Origin: UMGS363 sp051881775
GTDB lineage: Bacteria > Bacillota > Clostridia > Oscillospirales > Ruminococcaceae
Direction of reading: 5' to 3'
Length of the DNA: 64,000 nucleotides
NCBI GenBank assembly: GCA_051881775.1
Contig: JBJEQN010000026.1
Location: forward strand, 1 to 64,000
The translations under genes were made by a program, and so were the position numbers. Within the stretch, counting starts at the first letter, position 1. Every line of letters starts with the position of its first letter. Positions 57,858 to 64,000 of this stretch are shown piece by piece. The notes below the pieces were generated by a model, which did not search any database, was not told the DNA's origin, and worked only from the letters and a program-made list of their open reading frames with translations.

Positions 57858-58511
57858 TTACTTCTTTATATGACACTGGTACTTCCTGCCGTCGGCGTTA
57901 AGGAACTCTCGGAGAGGACATTCTTCGCAGCGGGGACTTCTTGCCGTGCAGTATTCCCTGCCGAAGATCACCAGCCTGTGGCAAAAATCCGAGCCTTTTT
58001 CCGGAGGTATTATCTTCAGCAGATCCTGCTCAACCTTTTCGGGAGCGGTCTCCTTTGTAAGACTGAGCCTGCCGCATATCCTTATGCAGTGTGTATCGGT
58101 GACAATGGCAGGAAGATGATGAACGTCACCCATAATAAGGTTTGCGGTCTTTCTTCCGATGCCTGACAAAGTGGTAAGCTCCTCCACCGTTTTCGGGATA
58201 ACTCCACCAAGCTCGTAATAGAGCCTGTGTGCCATTTCAACTATGCTTTTCGCCTTTGTTTTGTACAGACCGCAGGGCTTCACTATCTCCGCAATGTCGT
58301 TAACGTCAGCGTCGGCAAAGGACTGCAGGGTGGGATATTTGGCAAAAAGCTCCTTTGTAACGATGTTCACCCTTGCGTCGGTGCATTGTGCGGAAAGCCG
58401 TCCTGCTATCATAAGCTCATAGGGGTGGCTGTACACAAGAGAACACTTGGCTTCGGGGTATATTTTTTCCAGTCCCTCCACGGCAAGGAGGGCTTTTTCT
58501 TTTTTGGTCAT
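57858..58511 (-). CDS. nth: Endonuclease III with unusual iron-sulfur loop
   Basis: A 217-residue HhH-GPD DNA glycosylase/AP lyase that excises oxidised pyrimidines. The helix-hairpin-helix LSGIGRKTANLIMG carries the catalytic Lys, and VTDTHCIRICGRL the catalytic Asp. The C-terminal cluster loop reads CTARSPRCEECPLREFLNADGRKYQC: C-x6-C-x2-C is present, but the normal fourth Cys (five residues on) is Leu, and the next Cys comes after 14 residues. The cluster may therefore be altered or use the displaced Cys. It is 19 bp upstream of recQ on the same strand. Confidence 0.9.
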   Translation of the reverse strand: MTKKEKALLAVEGLEKIYPEAKCSLVYSHPYELMIAGRLSAQCTDARVNIVTKELFAKYPTLQSFADADVNDIAEIVKPCGLYKTKAKSIVEMAHRLYYELGGVIPKTVEELTTLSGIGRKTANLIMGDVHHLPAIVTDTHCIRICGRLSLTKETAPEKVEQDLLKIIPPEKGSDFCHRLVIFGREYCTARSPRCEECPLREFLNADGRKYQCHIKK

Positions 58512-58624
58512 AACGATCTCCTTATAACAGTATCTGCATAGGCTTCAAAGGACGTCTTTTTCCTTTTTCTGCGGCACAAAAAATCATTTTTTCAACAAAT
58601 ATATAAATATGCATAAAAAACATC

Positions 58625-58653
58625 TTGACAAACAGAAATTTTTTTGTTAAAAT
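58625..58653 (+). promoter_or_regulatory. Promoter of the LplB-like transporter operon
   Basis: -35 TTGACA (58625-58630), 17-nt spacer, -10 TAAAAT (58648-58653). Leader to the first gene about 130 nt. Confidence 0.85.
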
Positions 58654-58660
58654 CAATATA

Positions 58661-58700
58661 GTGCTAAAAATGTTATCACTTACATAACACATTATAGCAC
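58661..58700 (+). promoter_or_regulatory. Nested palindrome in the transporter leader
   Basis: GTGCTA (58661-58666)/TAGCAC (58695-58700) encloses TGTTAT (58671-58676)/ATAACA (58684-58689). It starts at the expected transcription start and could be an operator (e.g. for a sugar-responsive regulator) or a 5' RNA hairpin; neither can be decided here. Confidence 0.5.
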
Positions 58701-58790
58701 ATATTAACAGAATAATCAAGGAATAAAGAGCATCTGTTCCTTGTTCCGCAGGGTTATTTTATTTGTAATTTTTTTCGGAGGTGTACGGAA

Positions 58791-60311
58791 ATGGCTGATA
58801 TTGCCAACCCAACAGAGTTTGCGCCGTCTTCTAAGAGCATTCACGGTGCAAAGAAAAAACCGACAGTGATCAAATCGCCTCGTGAAAAGGCGGCTGACAA
58901 AGTTTACTGGGTGGTGCGTTTTTTTACAATTGTAAACGTTATCATGATGTTCTTCCCCACATTCAACCCGGCGAAGATAAGCGACCAGATAAACAAGAAT
59001 CTTTCACTTTTCACCTGCGGCGTTTCATATTCTTCACTGGTCACCAATCTGGGACGTTCATTTACAAGAGGCTGGGTGCCTGAAGCTGCATTCAAGCTGC
59101 TTAATGCTTCCTGCCTTATCATAATCGCTGCGATGGTAGTTCTTATTGTAGGCGGATGTATGTCACTTGGCAACAACAAGATGAAAAAGACTGGTTCCCT
59201 TGTTGCTGCTGTAGGCGCAGTTATTGAGCTTTGCTCACTTTTCGGCATCTACCGTTCATACAAGATGCTTACCGCTCCCGAGGTTAAGGCAGAAAAGGTA
59301 AATCCCGTACTTCCCGGTATGATCTGGGCGTATGTGGTAATTGCCGCTGTGGTTCTTCTCCTTTCCGTTCTGCTCATATTTATGCTGCCAAAGGTAGAAA
59401 CGGGCGAGGTAATGGAGATGGCGCCTAAGTACAGGCTGTTCCTTATGATGCTGCCTATACTTGTGCTTGCATTCGTGTTCTGCTACCTGCCTCTGTTCGG
59501 CTGGAGATACGCTTTCTTCGATTACAAGTCCGGTGAGACCCTTACAATGGACAAATTCGTCGGCTTCAAGTGGTTCACACAGCTTTTCCAGAACTCCGCA
59601 ACAAGAAACGACATTCTCAGAGTTATCAAGAACACTCTTGCAATGAGTGCTCTCGGTATTCTGACAAGCTGGGTGCCTATGGTATTCGCTATATTCCTTG
59701 CCGAGATAAAGAACACTCACTTCAGACGTATCGTTCAGACCTTTACAACTATCCCGAACTTCATAAGCTGGGTACTTGTTTACGCTATCGCCCTTGCTAT
59801 CTTCTCAACAGACGGCTTCGTTAACACCCTTCTCACTTCTATGGGTCACCCCACAACAACAAACTACCTGCTCAGCACCTCACATATGTGGATAAAGATG
59901 CTTGCATGGGGTCTGTGGAAGGGTCTCGGCTGGAGCGCTATCATTTACATCGCTTCCATTACGGGTATCGACCAGCAGCTTTATGAGGCTGCGACTGTTG
60001 ACGGCGCAGGACGTTTCCAGAAGATGTGGTACATCACCATCCCCGAGCTTATACCTACATACATGGTCCTTCTCCTTATGTCCATCGCAAACATCCTTTC
60101 AAACGGTATGGACCAGTACCTTGTATTCTCCAATGCCGTAAATGCAGAAAAGATCGAAGTTCTCGACCTTTATGTATATAACCTCGGTATCGGCAAGGGA
60201 CTTATCCCAATGTCTACCGTTATCGGTATGGTAAAATCCATCATAAGCGTAATTCTTCTCTTCTCCGCAAACGGCATTTCCAAGCTCGTCCGCGGCGAGA
60301 GCATTGTATAA
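58791..60311 (+). CDS. LplB-family ABC transporter permease with N-terminal membrane extension
   Basis: A 506-residue permease. Residues ~220-506 match the LplB/YtcP-type sugar permease domain, with the EAA-like loop YEAATVDGAGRFQKMWYITI (about 388-407). The first ~205 residues are extra and contain four hydrophobic segments (about 36-56, 100-125, 135-155, 176-198), making about ten helices in all; usual LplB is ~300-320 aa. The substrate is probably an oligosaccharide (inference). SD TTCGGAGGTG precedes ATG. Followed by LplC-like permease and YesL. No substrate-binding protein or ATPase is in the window. Confidence 0.88.
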   Translation: MADIANPTEFAPSSKSIHGAKKKPTVIKSPREKAADKVYWVVRFFTIVNVIMMFFPTFNPAKISDQINKNLSLFTCGVSYSSLVTNLGRSFTRGWVPEAAFKLLNASCLIIIAAMVVLIVGGCMSLGNNKMKKTGSLVAAVGAVIELCSLFGIYRSYKMLTAPEVKAEKVNPVLPGMIWAYVVIAAVVLLLSVLLIFMLPKVETGEVMEMAPKYRLFLMMLPILVLAFVFCYLPLFGWRYAFFDYKSGETLTMDKFVGFKWFTQLFQNSATRNDILRVIKNTLAMSALGILTSWVPMVFAIFLAEIKNTHFRRIVQTFTTIPNFISWVLVYAIALAIFSTDGFVNTLLTSMGHPTTTNYLLSTSHMWIKMLAWGLWKGLGWSAIIYIASITGIDQQLYEAATVDGAGRFQKMWYITIPELIPTYMVLLLMSIANILSNGMDQYLVFSNAVNAEKIEVLDLYVYNLGIGKGLIPMSTVIGMVKSIISVILLFSANGISKLVRGESIV

Positions 60312-60324
60312 GGGGGCGTTCGGA

Positions 60325-61290
60325 ATGGCATCTAAAACAGAGCGTGAGTTCAAGAAAGGCAACTCCAAGGATCTTAAGGAAAACGGCATAAAGATAAAGC
60401 TTACGACAGGCGATATTATTTTCAATATCCTTAACTACCTGTTCTTCACCCTCTTTACATTAAGCTGTATTTTCCCGTTTTACTACATTTTCATCAACAC
60501 TATCTCGTCCAACGACCTTGTAAGAAAGGGCGCTATCACATTTATCCCCCATCAGCTCACAATTTCCAACTACATTGCCATGAGCAACGTTAACGACCTG
60601 TGGAATTCGTTTTTCGTTACGATACTCAGAACTATCCTCGGTACGGTACTTATGGTATTTGCCTCCGCACTTGCAGGCTACCTTATGACAAAGCAGGAAA
60701 TGTGGCACAGAAAGTTCTGGTACCGCTTCCTTGTTATCACAATGTACTTCAACGCAGGACTTATCCCTACCTACCTGAACCTTTCCATGCTGGGTCTTAC
60801 AAACACATTCCTTGTTTATATCATTCCGGCTATCGTTTCACCTTATAACATCATCCTTGTAAAGACCTACGTTGAGTCAATACCGGGAGAAATTGAGGAA
60901 AGCGCATTTATCGACGGCGCAGGCTACTGGACGATCTTCTATAAGATAATCTGGCCTCTGAGCAAGCCTATACTTGCAACCATCGCTATCTTCGGTGCAG
61001 TTGGTCACTGGAACTCCTTCCAGGATTCACTTATTTACAACTCCAACTCCCCCGAACTGTACACCCTCCAGCACAGACTGTACGTTTACCTCAACCAGTC
61101 GTCAAACCTCAGCGCAATGATGAACGGCGCTACCAGCAGCTCGGACAGCACGGCTCTTGCAAATTCGCTGAATACAAAGGTTATCCAGTATACAATTTCA
61201 ATGATAACTATCATTCCTATTATGCTTGTATATCCGTTCATGCAGCGTTACTTTGAAAAGGGCATTATGCTCGGCGCTGTAAAGGGTTAA
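60325..61290 (+). CDS. LplC-family ABC transporter permease
   Basis: A 321-residue membrane protein with six helices and the permease loop IEESAFIDGAGYWTIFYKIIWPLSKP (EAA motif, about 201-226 split here as IEESAFIDGAGYW and TIFYKIIWPLSKP). Pairs with the LplB-like permease. ATG at 60325 has GGGGGCG upstream. The C-terminal GIMLGAVKG is family-typical. Confidence 0.93.
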   Translation: MASKTEREFKKGNSKDLKENGIKIKLTTGDIIFNILNYLFFTLFTLSCIFPFYYIFINTISSNDLVRKGAITFIPHQLTISNYIAMSNVNDLWNSFFVTILRTILGTVLMVFASALAGYLMTKQEMWHRKFWYRFLVITMYFNAGLIPTYLNLSMLGLTNTFLVYIIPAIVSPYNIILVKTYVESIPGEIEESAFIDGAGYWTIFYKIIWPLSKPILATIAIFGAVGHWNSFQDSLIYNSNSPELYTLQHRLYVYLNQSSNLSAMMNGATSSSDSTALANSLNTKVIQYTISMITIIPIMLVYPFMQRYFEKGIMLGAVKG

Positions 61291-61308
61291 TTTCACTTAT
61301 CATCTACT

Positions 61309-61367
61309 AAACGGGGTCTCAATGCAGGGTTTGAGCAGACAAGTTCACCCTGCAGGGAGTCCCGTTT
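61309..61367 (+). promoter_or_regulatory. Two-step hairpin between the LplC-like and YesL genes
   Basis: Outer stem AAACGGG (61309-61315)/CCCGTTT (61361-61367), inner stem TGCAGGGT (61323-61330)/ACCCTGCA (61347-61354), then GACATTTTT. It may reduce read-through to YesL or stabilise the upstream mRNA. Confidence 0.6.
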
Positions 61368-61396
61368 GACATTTTTCTGCGGAGGTTTTGCCGTTA

Positions 61397-62086
61397 ATGA
61401 AATTTTTTAGTATAGACAGTCCCGTTTACCGCTTTATGCAAAGGCTGTGGGACGTTGTAAAGCTCAATCTGCTGTGGCTTCTGTTCAGCCTGCCGATCGT
61501 GACGGTAGGATGCAGTACCATAGCCGCCTTTTCCGTTACCCTTAAAATGACGGAGGACAGAGAAGGAAACATCGGCAGAGATTTTTTAAAGGCTTTTGCG
61601 GATAACTGGAAACAGGGCATTCCCATGAGTTTTATCAGTATAATATGCTTTCTTTCGGTGTATTACGATTTCCAGCTTTACAATGCAATGACAGAAAACG
61701 CTCTTCCTTTTCTCCTTATCGGCGTTTTTGCAGCGTATATCTTCACTCTCAGCCTTATTTACGCTTTTCCTCTGCTTGCAAGATATAAAAACACGGTGCT
61801 GAACTGCCTTAAAAACTCCTTCCGCCTGGGTATGAGATACTTTGGAAGGACGCTTATGCTGGTCGTTATCGTTGCTCTGGAAGTAGTTATCATACTCTGG
61901 AACCCTACGACAATGTTTGTAGGACTTATTATGGGTCCTGCCTGCATTATTTTCACAATAAGCGGCGTTGCAATGTATATTTTCAGAGATATGGAGAAGA
62001 TACCCGGAACCACCTCCAATAATGCGGCTGAATTTGAAGACAGCGACCCCGAACCCGACGATGAAGAAACGAACGAAGAAAAATAA
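61397..62086 (+). CDS. YesL-like (DUF624) membrane protein
   Basis: A 229-residue protein with about five helices (20-45, 72-92, 100-125, 145-165, 175-195), starting MKFFSIDSPVYRFMQRLWDV, typical of the YesL/DUF624 family found beside LplB/LplC-type sugar transporters. Acidic tail (EFEDSDPEPDDEETNEEK). ATG at 61397 is preferred over an upstream TTG because GCGGAGG spacing is better. Function is not known. Last gene of the operon; terminator follows. Confidence 0.88.
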   Translation: MKFFSIDSPVYRFMQRLWDVVKLNLLWLLFSLPIVTVGCSTIAAFSVTLKMTEDREGNIGRDFLKAFADNWKQGIPMSFISIICFLSVYYDFQLYNAMTENALPFLLIGVFAAYIFTLSLIYAFPLLARYKNTVLNCLKNSFRLGMRYFGRTLMLVVIVALEVVIILWNPTTMFVGLIMGPACIIFTISGVAMYIFRDMEKIPGTTSNNAAEFEDSDPEPDDEETNEEK

Positions 62087-62097
62087 CGGAACTTTTA

Positions 62098-62131
62098 TTG
62101 ACCTGCTGCCAAAGCGACAGGTCAATTTTTA
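62098..62131 (+). terminator. Terminator behind the YesL gene
   Basis: TTGACCTG (62098-62105) pairs with CAGGTCAA (62118-62125), followed by TTTTTA. Confidence 0.85.
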
Positions 62132-62134
62132 TGA

Positions 62135-62164
62135 TTGACAAAAACACTTCGGGTATTGTATAAT
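62135..62164 (+). promoter_or_regulatory. Promoter of dut
   Basis: -35 TTGACA (62135-62140), 18-nt spacer, -10 TATAAT (62159-62164), 40 nt before the start. Confidence 0.85.
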
Positions 62165-62203
62165 ATAAAATAGTTAATTATTTCAAAAAAGGAGCGTATG
62201 TTT

Positions 62204-62725
62204 ATGGCAATAAACAGAATAGCCCGTTTTTCAAAGGTCTCATTGGAGCAGTTCACAGCAGACTGGAAAGCTGTTTTCCCCGAGGACGATGATGTTGTTA
62301 TTGAAGAAATTTACAGCCATATAAAGCTGCCAAAACGTGCCACAACAGGTTCCGCAGGCTATGACTTTTTCCTGCCCGTGGCAATTACCCTTAACCCCGA
62401 CGATACCTTGCTTATCCCAACGGGAATCAGGGCGGAAATAGCGGAAGGCTGGGTACTCCAGATATTCCCCAGAAGCAGCCTTGGCTTCAAGCACCGCATA
62501 CAGCTTGACAATACCGTTGGCATCATTGACAGCGATTATTTTTACGCTGACAACGAGGGTCACATAAAAATAAAGATAACCAACGACAGCAAGGATTTCA
62601 GCATTGCCGACGTTGACGAGGGAAAGGGCTTTGCACAGGGTATTTTCCTTCCCTTCGGCATAACCGACGACGATGAAGCCGCAGGAGAGCGCAAAGGCGG
62701 CTTCGGCAGTACGGATAAAGCATGA
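62204..62725 (+). CDS. dut: Deoxyuridine 5'-triphosphate nucleotidohydrolase
   Basis: A 173-residue trimeric dUTPase that keeps uracil out of DNA and supplies dUMP. The five motifs are visible: SAGYDFFLP (1), PRSSLG (2), LDNTVGIIDSDY (3, catalytic Asp), AQGIFLPF (4), GGFGSTDK (5, P-loop-like). It has an N-terminal extension of about 35 residues before motif 1 and a longer motif 3 loop (DYFYADNEGHIK). ATG at 62204 has GGAG at better spacing than the ATG at 62198. It has its own promoter. Confidence 0.94.
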   Translation: MAINRIARFSKVSLEQFTADWKAVFPEDDDVVIEEIYSHIKLPKRATTGSAGYDFFLPVAITLNPDDTLLIPTGIRAEIAEGWVLQIFPRSSLGFKHRIQLDNTVGIIDSDYFYADNEGHIKIKITNDSKDFSIADVDEGKGFAQGIFLPFGITDDDEAAGERKGGFGSTDKA

Positions 62726-62753
62726 CAGGCTATCTGAAAAGGGGAACCATTCA

Positions 62754-63947
62754 ATGAAAATGACAAAGATAATAGGCGCAGCGCTTGCCGCTGTAATGGC
62801 TTTCGGGGCAATGGGAGCTTCCGCCGTCACTTCATCTGCCCTTAACGGCGCAAAGGTCATATCAAACTCGGAATATACGGTCAAGGGCGGCTTCATTATG
62901 GCAAAGGACAAGGAGGGCGACATTTTTGTCAAGAGCTATAACGGCAAGGGCGGCGCAATAACTATTCCCGAGGACGCCGTATACATTGCCGACGGCGCAT
63001 TTTCCGGCAAGAAAAGCATAACAAGCGTTACCATACCGAAAACCTGCTGGGGCGGCATCGGAAACGGTGCTTTTTCCGGCTGCGTCAACCTTAGATCGGT
63101 GGACGTAAAGGGTGACATCGAATGTGTGGGAGAAAATGCGTTTTTCGGCTGCATAAGCCTTAAAACCGTGATATTCAGAGGAGATGTGTGCGAAAGCGAG
63201 ATATACGGCAGCTATTACGGCGGAGGAATTTTCGACAAGGCGTTTTACTGCTGCTCCGCACTTGAATCGGTGATATTCACAAAGAATTCCGCCACACTTT
63301 CCTGCATAGGAAGCGGCGCTTTCGGAAACTGTCTTTCCCTTTCAAAAGTAACGCTGCCACATAAGGTGTCAAACATTTATGACGCTTTCTACAACTGCCC
63401 CAAGCTGCTGGCGGTTTCCGTGCCCTGGAGATGTACCGTTGACAGATACGCTTTCGGATATATGGTCAACTTCACCTCGGACGAGCTGAGCTTTACCCGT
63501 GTGACAGGTTCTTCCTCGGCAAATGCGGTATATTACACCTATGACTCCTCAAAAAATACTCTTGTGAAGCATTACAAGAAAATAACGCCGAAAAAGATGA
63601 CAATGGTGGTTGAAAAAGGCACAGACGCAGAGCGCTACGCCAAAAGGAACCGTGTAAAGTATAAATACCGTCTTAACGCCCCGGAAAGCGTACTTGCTTC
63701 AAGAGGAAAGGATCAGATAGACCTTACATGGAACTGGATAAACGGAGCGGATTATTATATCGTTTATCTTTATAACCCTCTGCTGGGCAAGTATGAGGAA
63801 TATGAAAAGGTAAAAGGCGAAAGCTGCACCATAACGGGACTGCACAGACAGACGAAATACCGCTTCAAGATAGCTGCAGTAGATACCATAAGCGGAACGG
63901 ATATTCCGGGATTTTTATCGGATGTTTTTGAGTTTAAGACAAGGTAA
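62754..63947 (+). CDS. Secreted LRR_5 (BspA-like) protein with fibronectin-type III domain
   Basis: A 397-residue exported protein. Signal peptide (KIIGAALAAVMAFGAMGASA), LRR_5 repeats about 65-255 (ITIPEDAVYIADGAFSG, ITSVTIPKTCWGGIGNGAFS, CVGENAFFGCISLKTVIF), a joining segment (about 260-305), and a C-terminal FnIII-like domain (about 305-397, with LTWNWINGADYYIVYLYNP and TGLHRQTKYRFKIAAVD). No LPXTG or transmembrane anchor, so it is probably released or bound non-covalently. The ATG at 62754 is preceded by GGGG about 9 nt upstream; the frame could extend upstream into dut. Confidence 0.87.
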   Translation: MKMTKIIGAALAAVMAFGAMGASAVTSSALNGAKVISNSEYTVKGGFIMAKDKEGDIFVKSYNGKGGAITIPEDAVYIADGAFSGKKSITSVTIPKTCWGGIGNGAFSGCVNLRSVDVKGDIECVGENAFFGCISLKTVIFRGDVCESEIYGSYYGGGIFDKAFYCCSALESVIFTKNSATLSCIGSGAFGNCLSLSKVTLPHKVSNIYDAFYNCPKLLAVSVPWRCTVDRYAFGYMVNFTSDELSFTRVTGSSSANAVYYTYDSSKNTLVKHYKKITPKKMTMVVEKGTDAERYAKRNRVKYKYRLNAPESVLASRGKDQIDLTWNWINGADYYIVYLYNPLLGKYEEYEKVKGESCTITGLHRQTKYRFKIAAVDTISGTDIPGFLSDVFEFKTR

Positions 63948-64000
63948 TTCCACACTGCGAAGCGGAATAAAGTTTACGTCCACGCTTTTCAAAGGGTGGT

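Noticed and set aside
1..64000. CRISPR array
   Set aside because: No regularly spaced direct repeats with unique spacers and no cas genes; the repeats seen are palindromic intergenic elements.
1..64000. Prophage or plasmid region
   Set aside because: No integrase, terminase, capsid, replication or partition module, and most genes are core chromosomal.
63958..64000. CCACGCTTT...AAAGGGTGG hairpin at the window edge
   Set aside because: Two-base loop and one mismatch; the sequence is cut by the window end, so it cannot be judged.

Overview
The window looks like a stretch of chromosome from an anaerobic Firmicute of class Clostridia, most likely a gut Ruminococcus/Oscillospiraceae-type organism. 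Pointers are strong AGGAGG-type ribosome binding sites, Firmicute gene orders (IF3-L35-L20; dprA-topA-trmFO; plsX-rnc-radical SAM-smc-ftsY; yhbY-nadD-yqeK-rsfS-leuS), a reverse rubrerythrin, an LplB/LplC/YesL-type sugar-transport locus, and surface proteins built from Big_2, CAP and LRR_5 (BspA-like) modules. I see no phage genes, transposase or CRISPR array. The assignment rests on gene content only.

Layout. 1-1.6 kb: the end of a tRNA-Ser, an FNT-type anion channel and about 800 bp of nested palindromic repeats. 1.6-4.9 kb: an M20 amidohydrolase, tRNA-Arg, ilvE, a repeat-laden gap and tRNA-Thr. 4.9-10.6 kb (minus strand): the rpmG-secE-nusG-rplK-rplA translation/secretion operon, followed not by rplJ-rplL but by three tandem zinc-ribbon membrane proteins that share a perfect 401-bp direct repeat. 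10.7-14.6 kb (minus): an eukaryotic-type HisA, a GH2 beta-mannosidase and an HD-domain protein. 14.7-19.6 kb (minus): a J-domain-like membrane protein, tRNA-Pro, and two secreted Big_2 proteins, one carrying a CAP domain. 19.6-29 kb (plus): a DUF3783 protein, infC-rpmI-rplT behind an attenuator leader, a SpoU methyltransferase, dprA, topA, trmFO, two YcxB-like proteins and plsX. 29-38.5 kb (plus): rnc, a radical SAM protein, smc, an unknown gene, ftsY with its acidic region at the C-terminus, the ITPase, and a small membrane/PstS-like cluster. 38.5-44.5 kb (plus): yhbY, nadD, yqeK, rsfS, leuS, rpsU, yqeG and a zinc-ribbon protein. 44.7-58.5 kb (minus): rubrerythrin, a ClpC-like ATPase, a repeat-dense 1.1-kb gap, the MoxR-DUF58-transglutaminase operon, an LRR surface protein, a DUF1444-like protein, recQ and nth. 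58.6-64 kb (plus): LplB-like and LplC-like permeases, YesL, dUTPase and a second LRR_5 protein.

Most genes are housekeeping. What is unusual lies in the repeats and in a few proteins. At least five intergenic repeat families are visible. (1) A 164-bp hairpin element is present twice, the copies are identical, and each has a plausible 4-bp target duplication. (2) A composite element made of three nested palindromes, an AGGCGCAATTCACAT inverted-repeat unit and a GTAGGGGCGCACAGTGTGCGCCC palindrome forms a near-palindromic 780-bp block at 0.8-1.6 kb and a half-copy at 48.6-49 kb. (3) A homopurine GAGAGTGAAGAGTGGAG family lies in three gaps. (4) An ATTCCGAATT family supplies the last codons of recQ. 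(5) A 92-bp hairpin follows ilvE. Protein-level oddities are the C-terminal acidic domain of FtsY, an altered iron-sulfur loop in endonuclease III, a eukaryotic-type HisA outside any his operon, a five-fold repeat in a Big_2 protein, an N-terminally extended LplB, and a likely non-AUG start of infC. No complete unknown system can be demonstrated. The repeat elements and the zinc-ribbon cluster are the best candidates for new biology.
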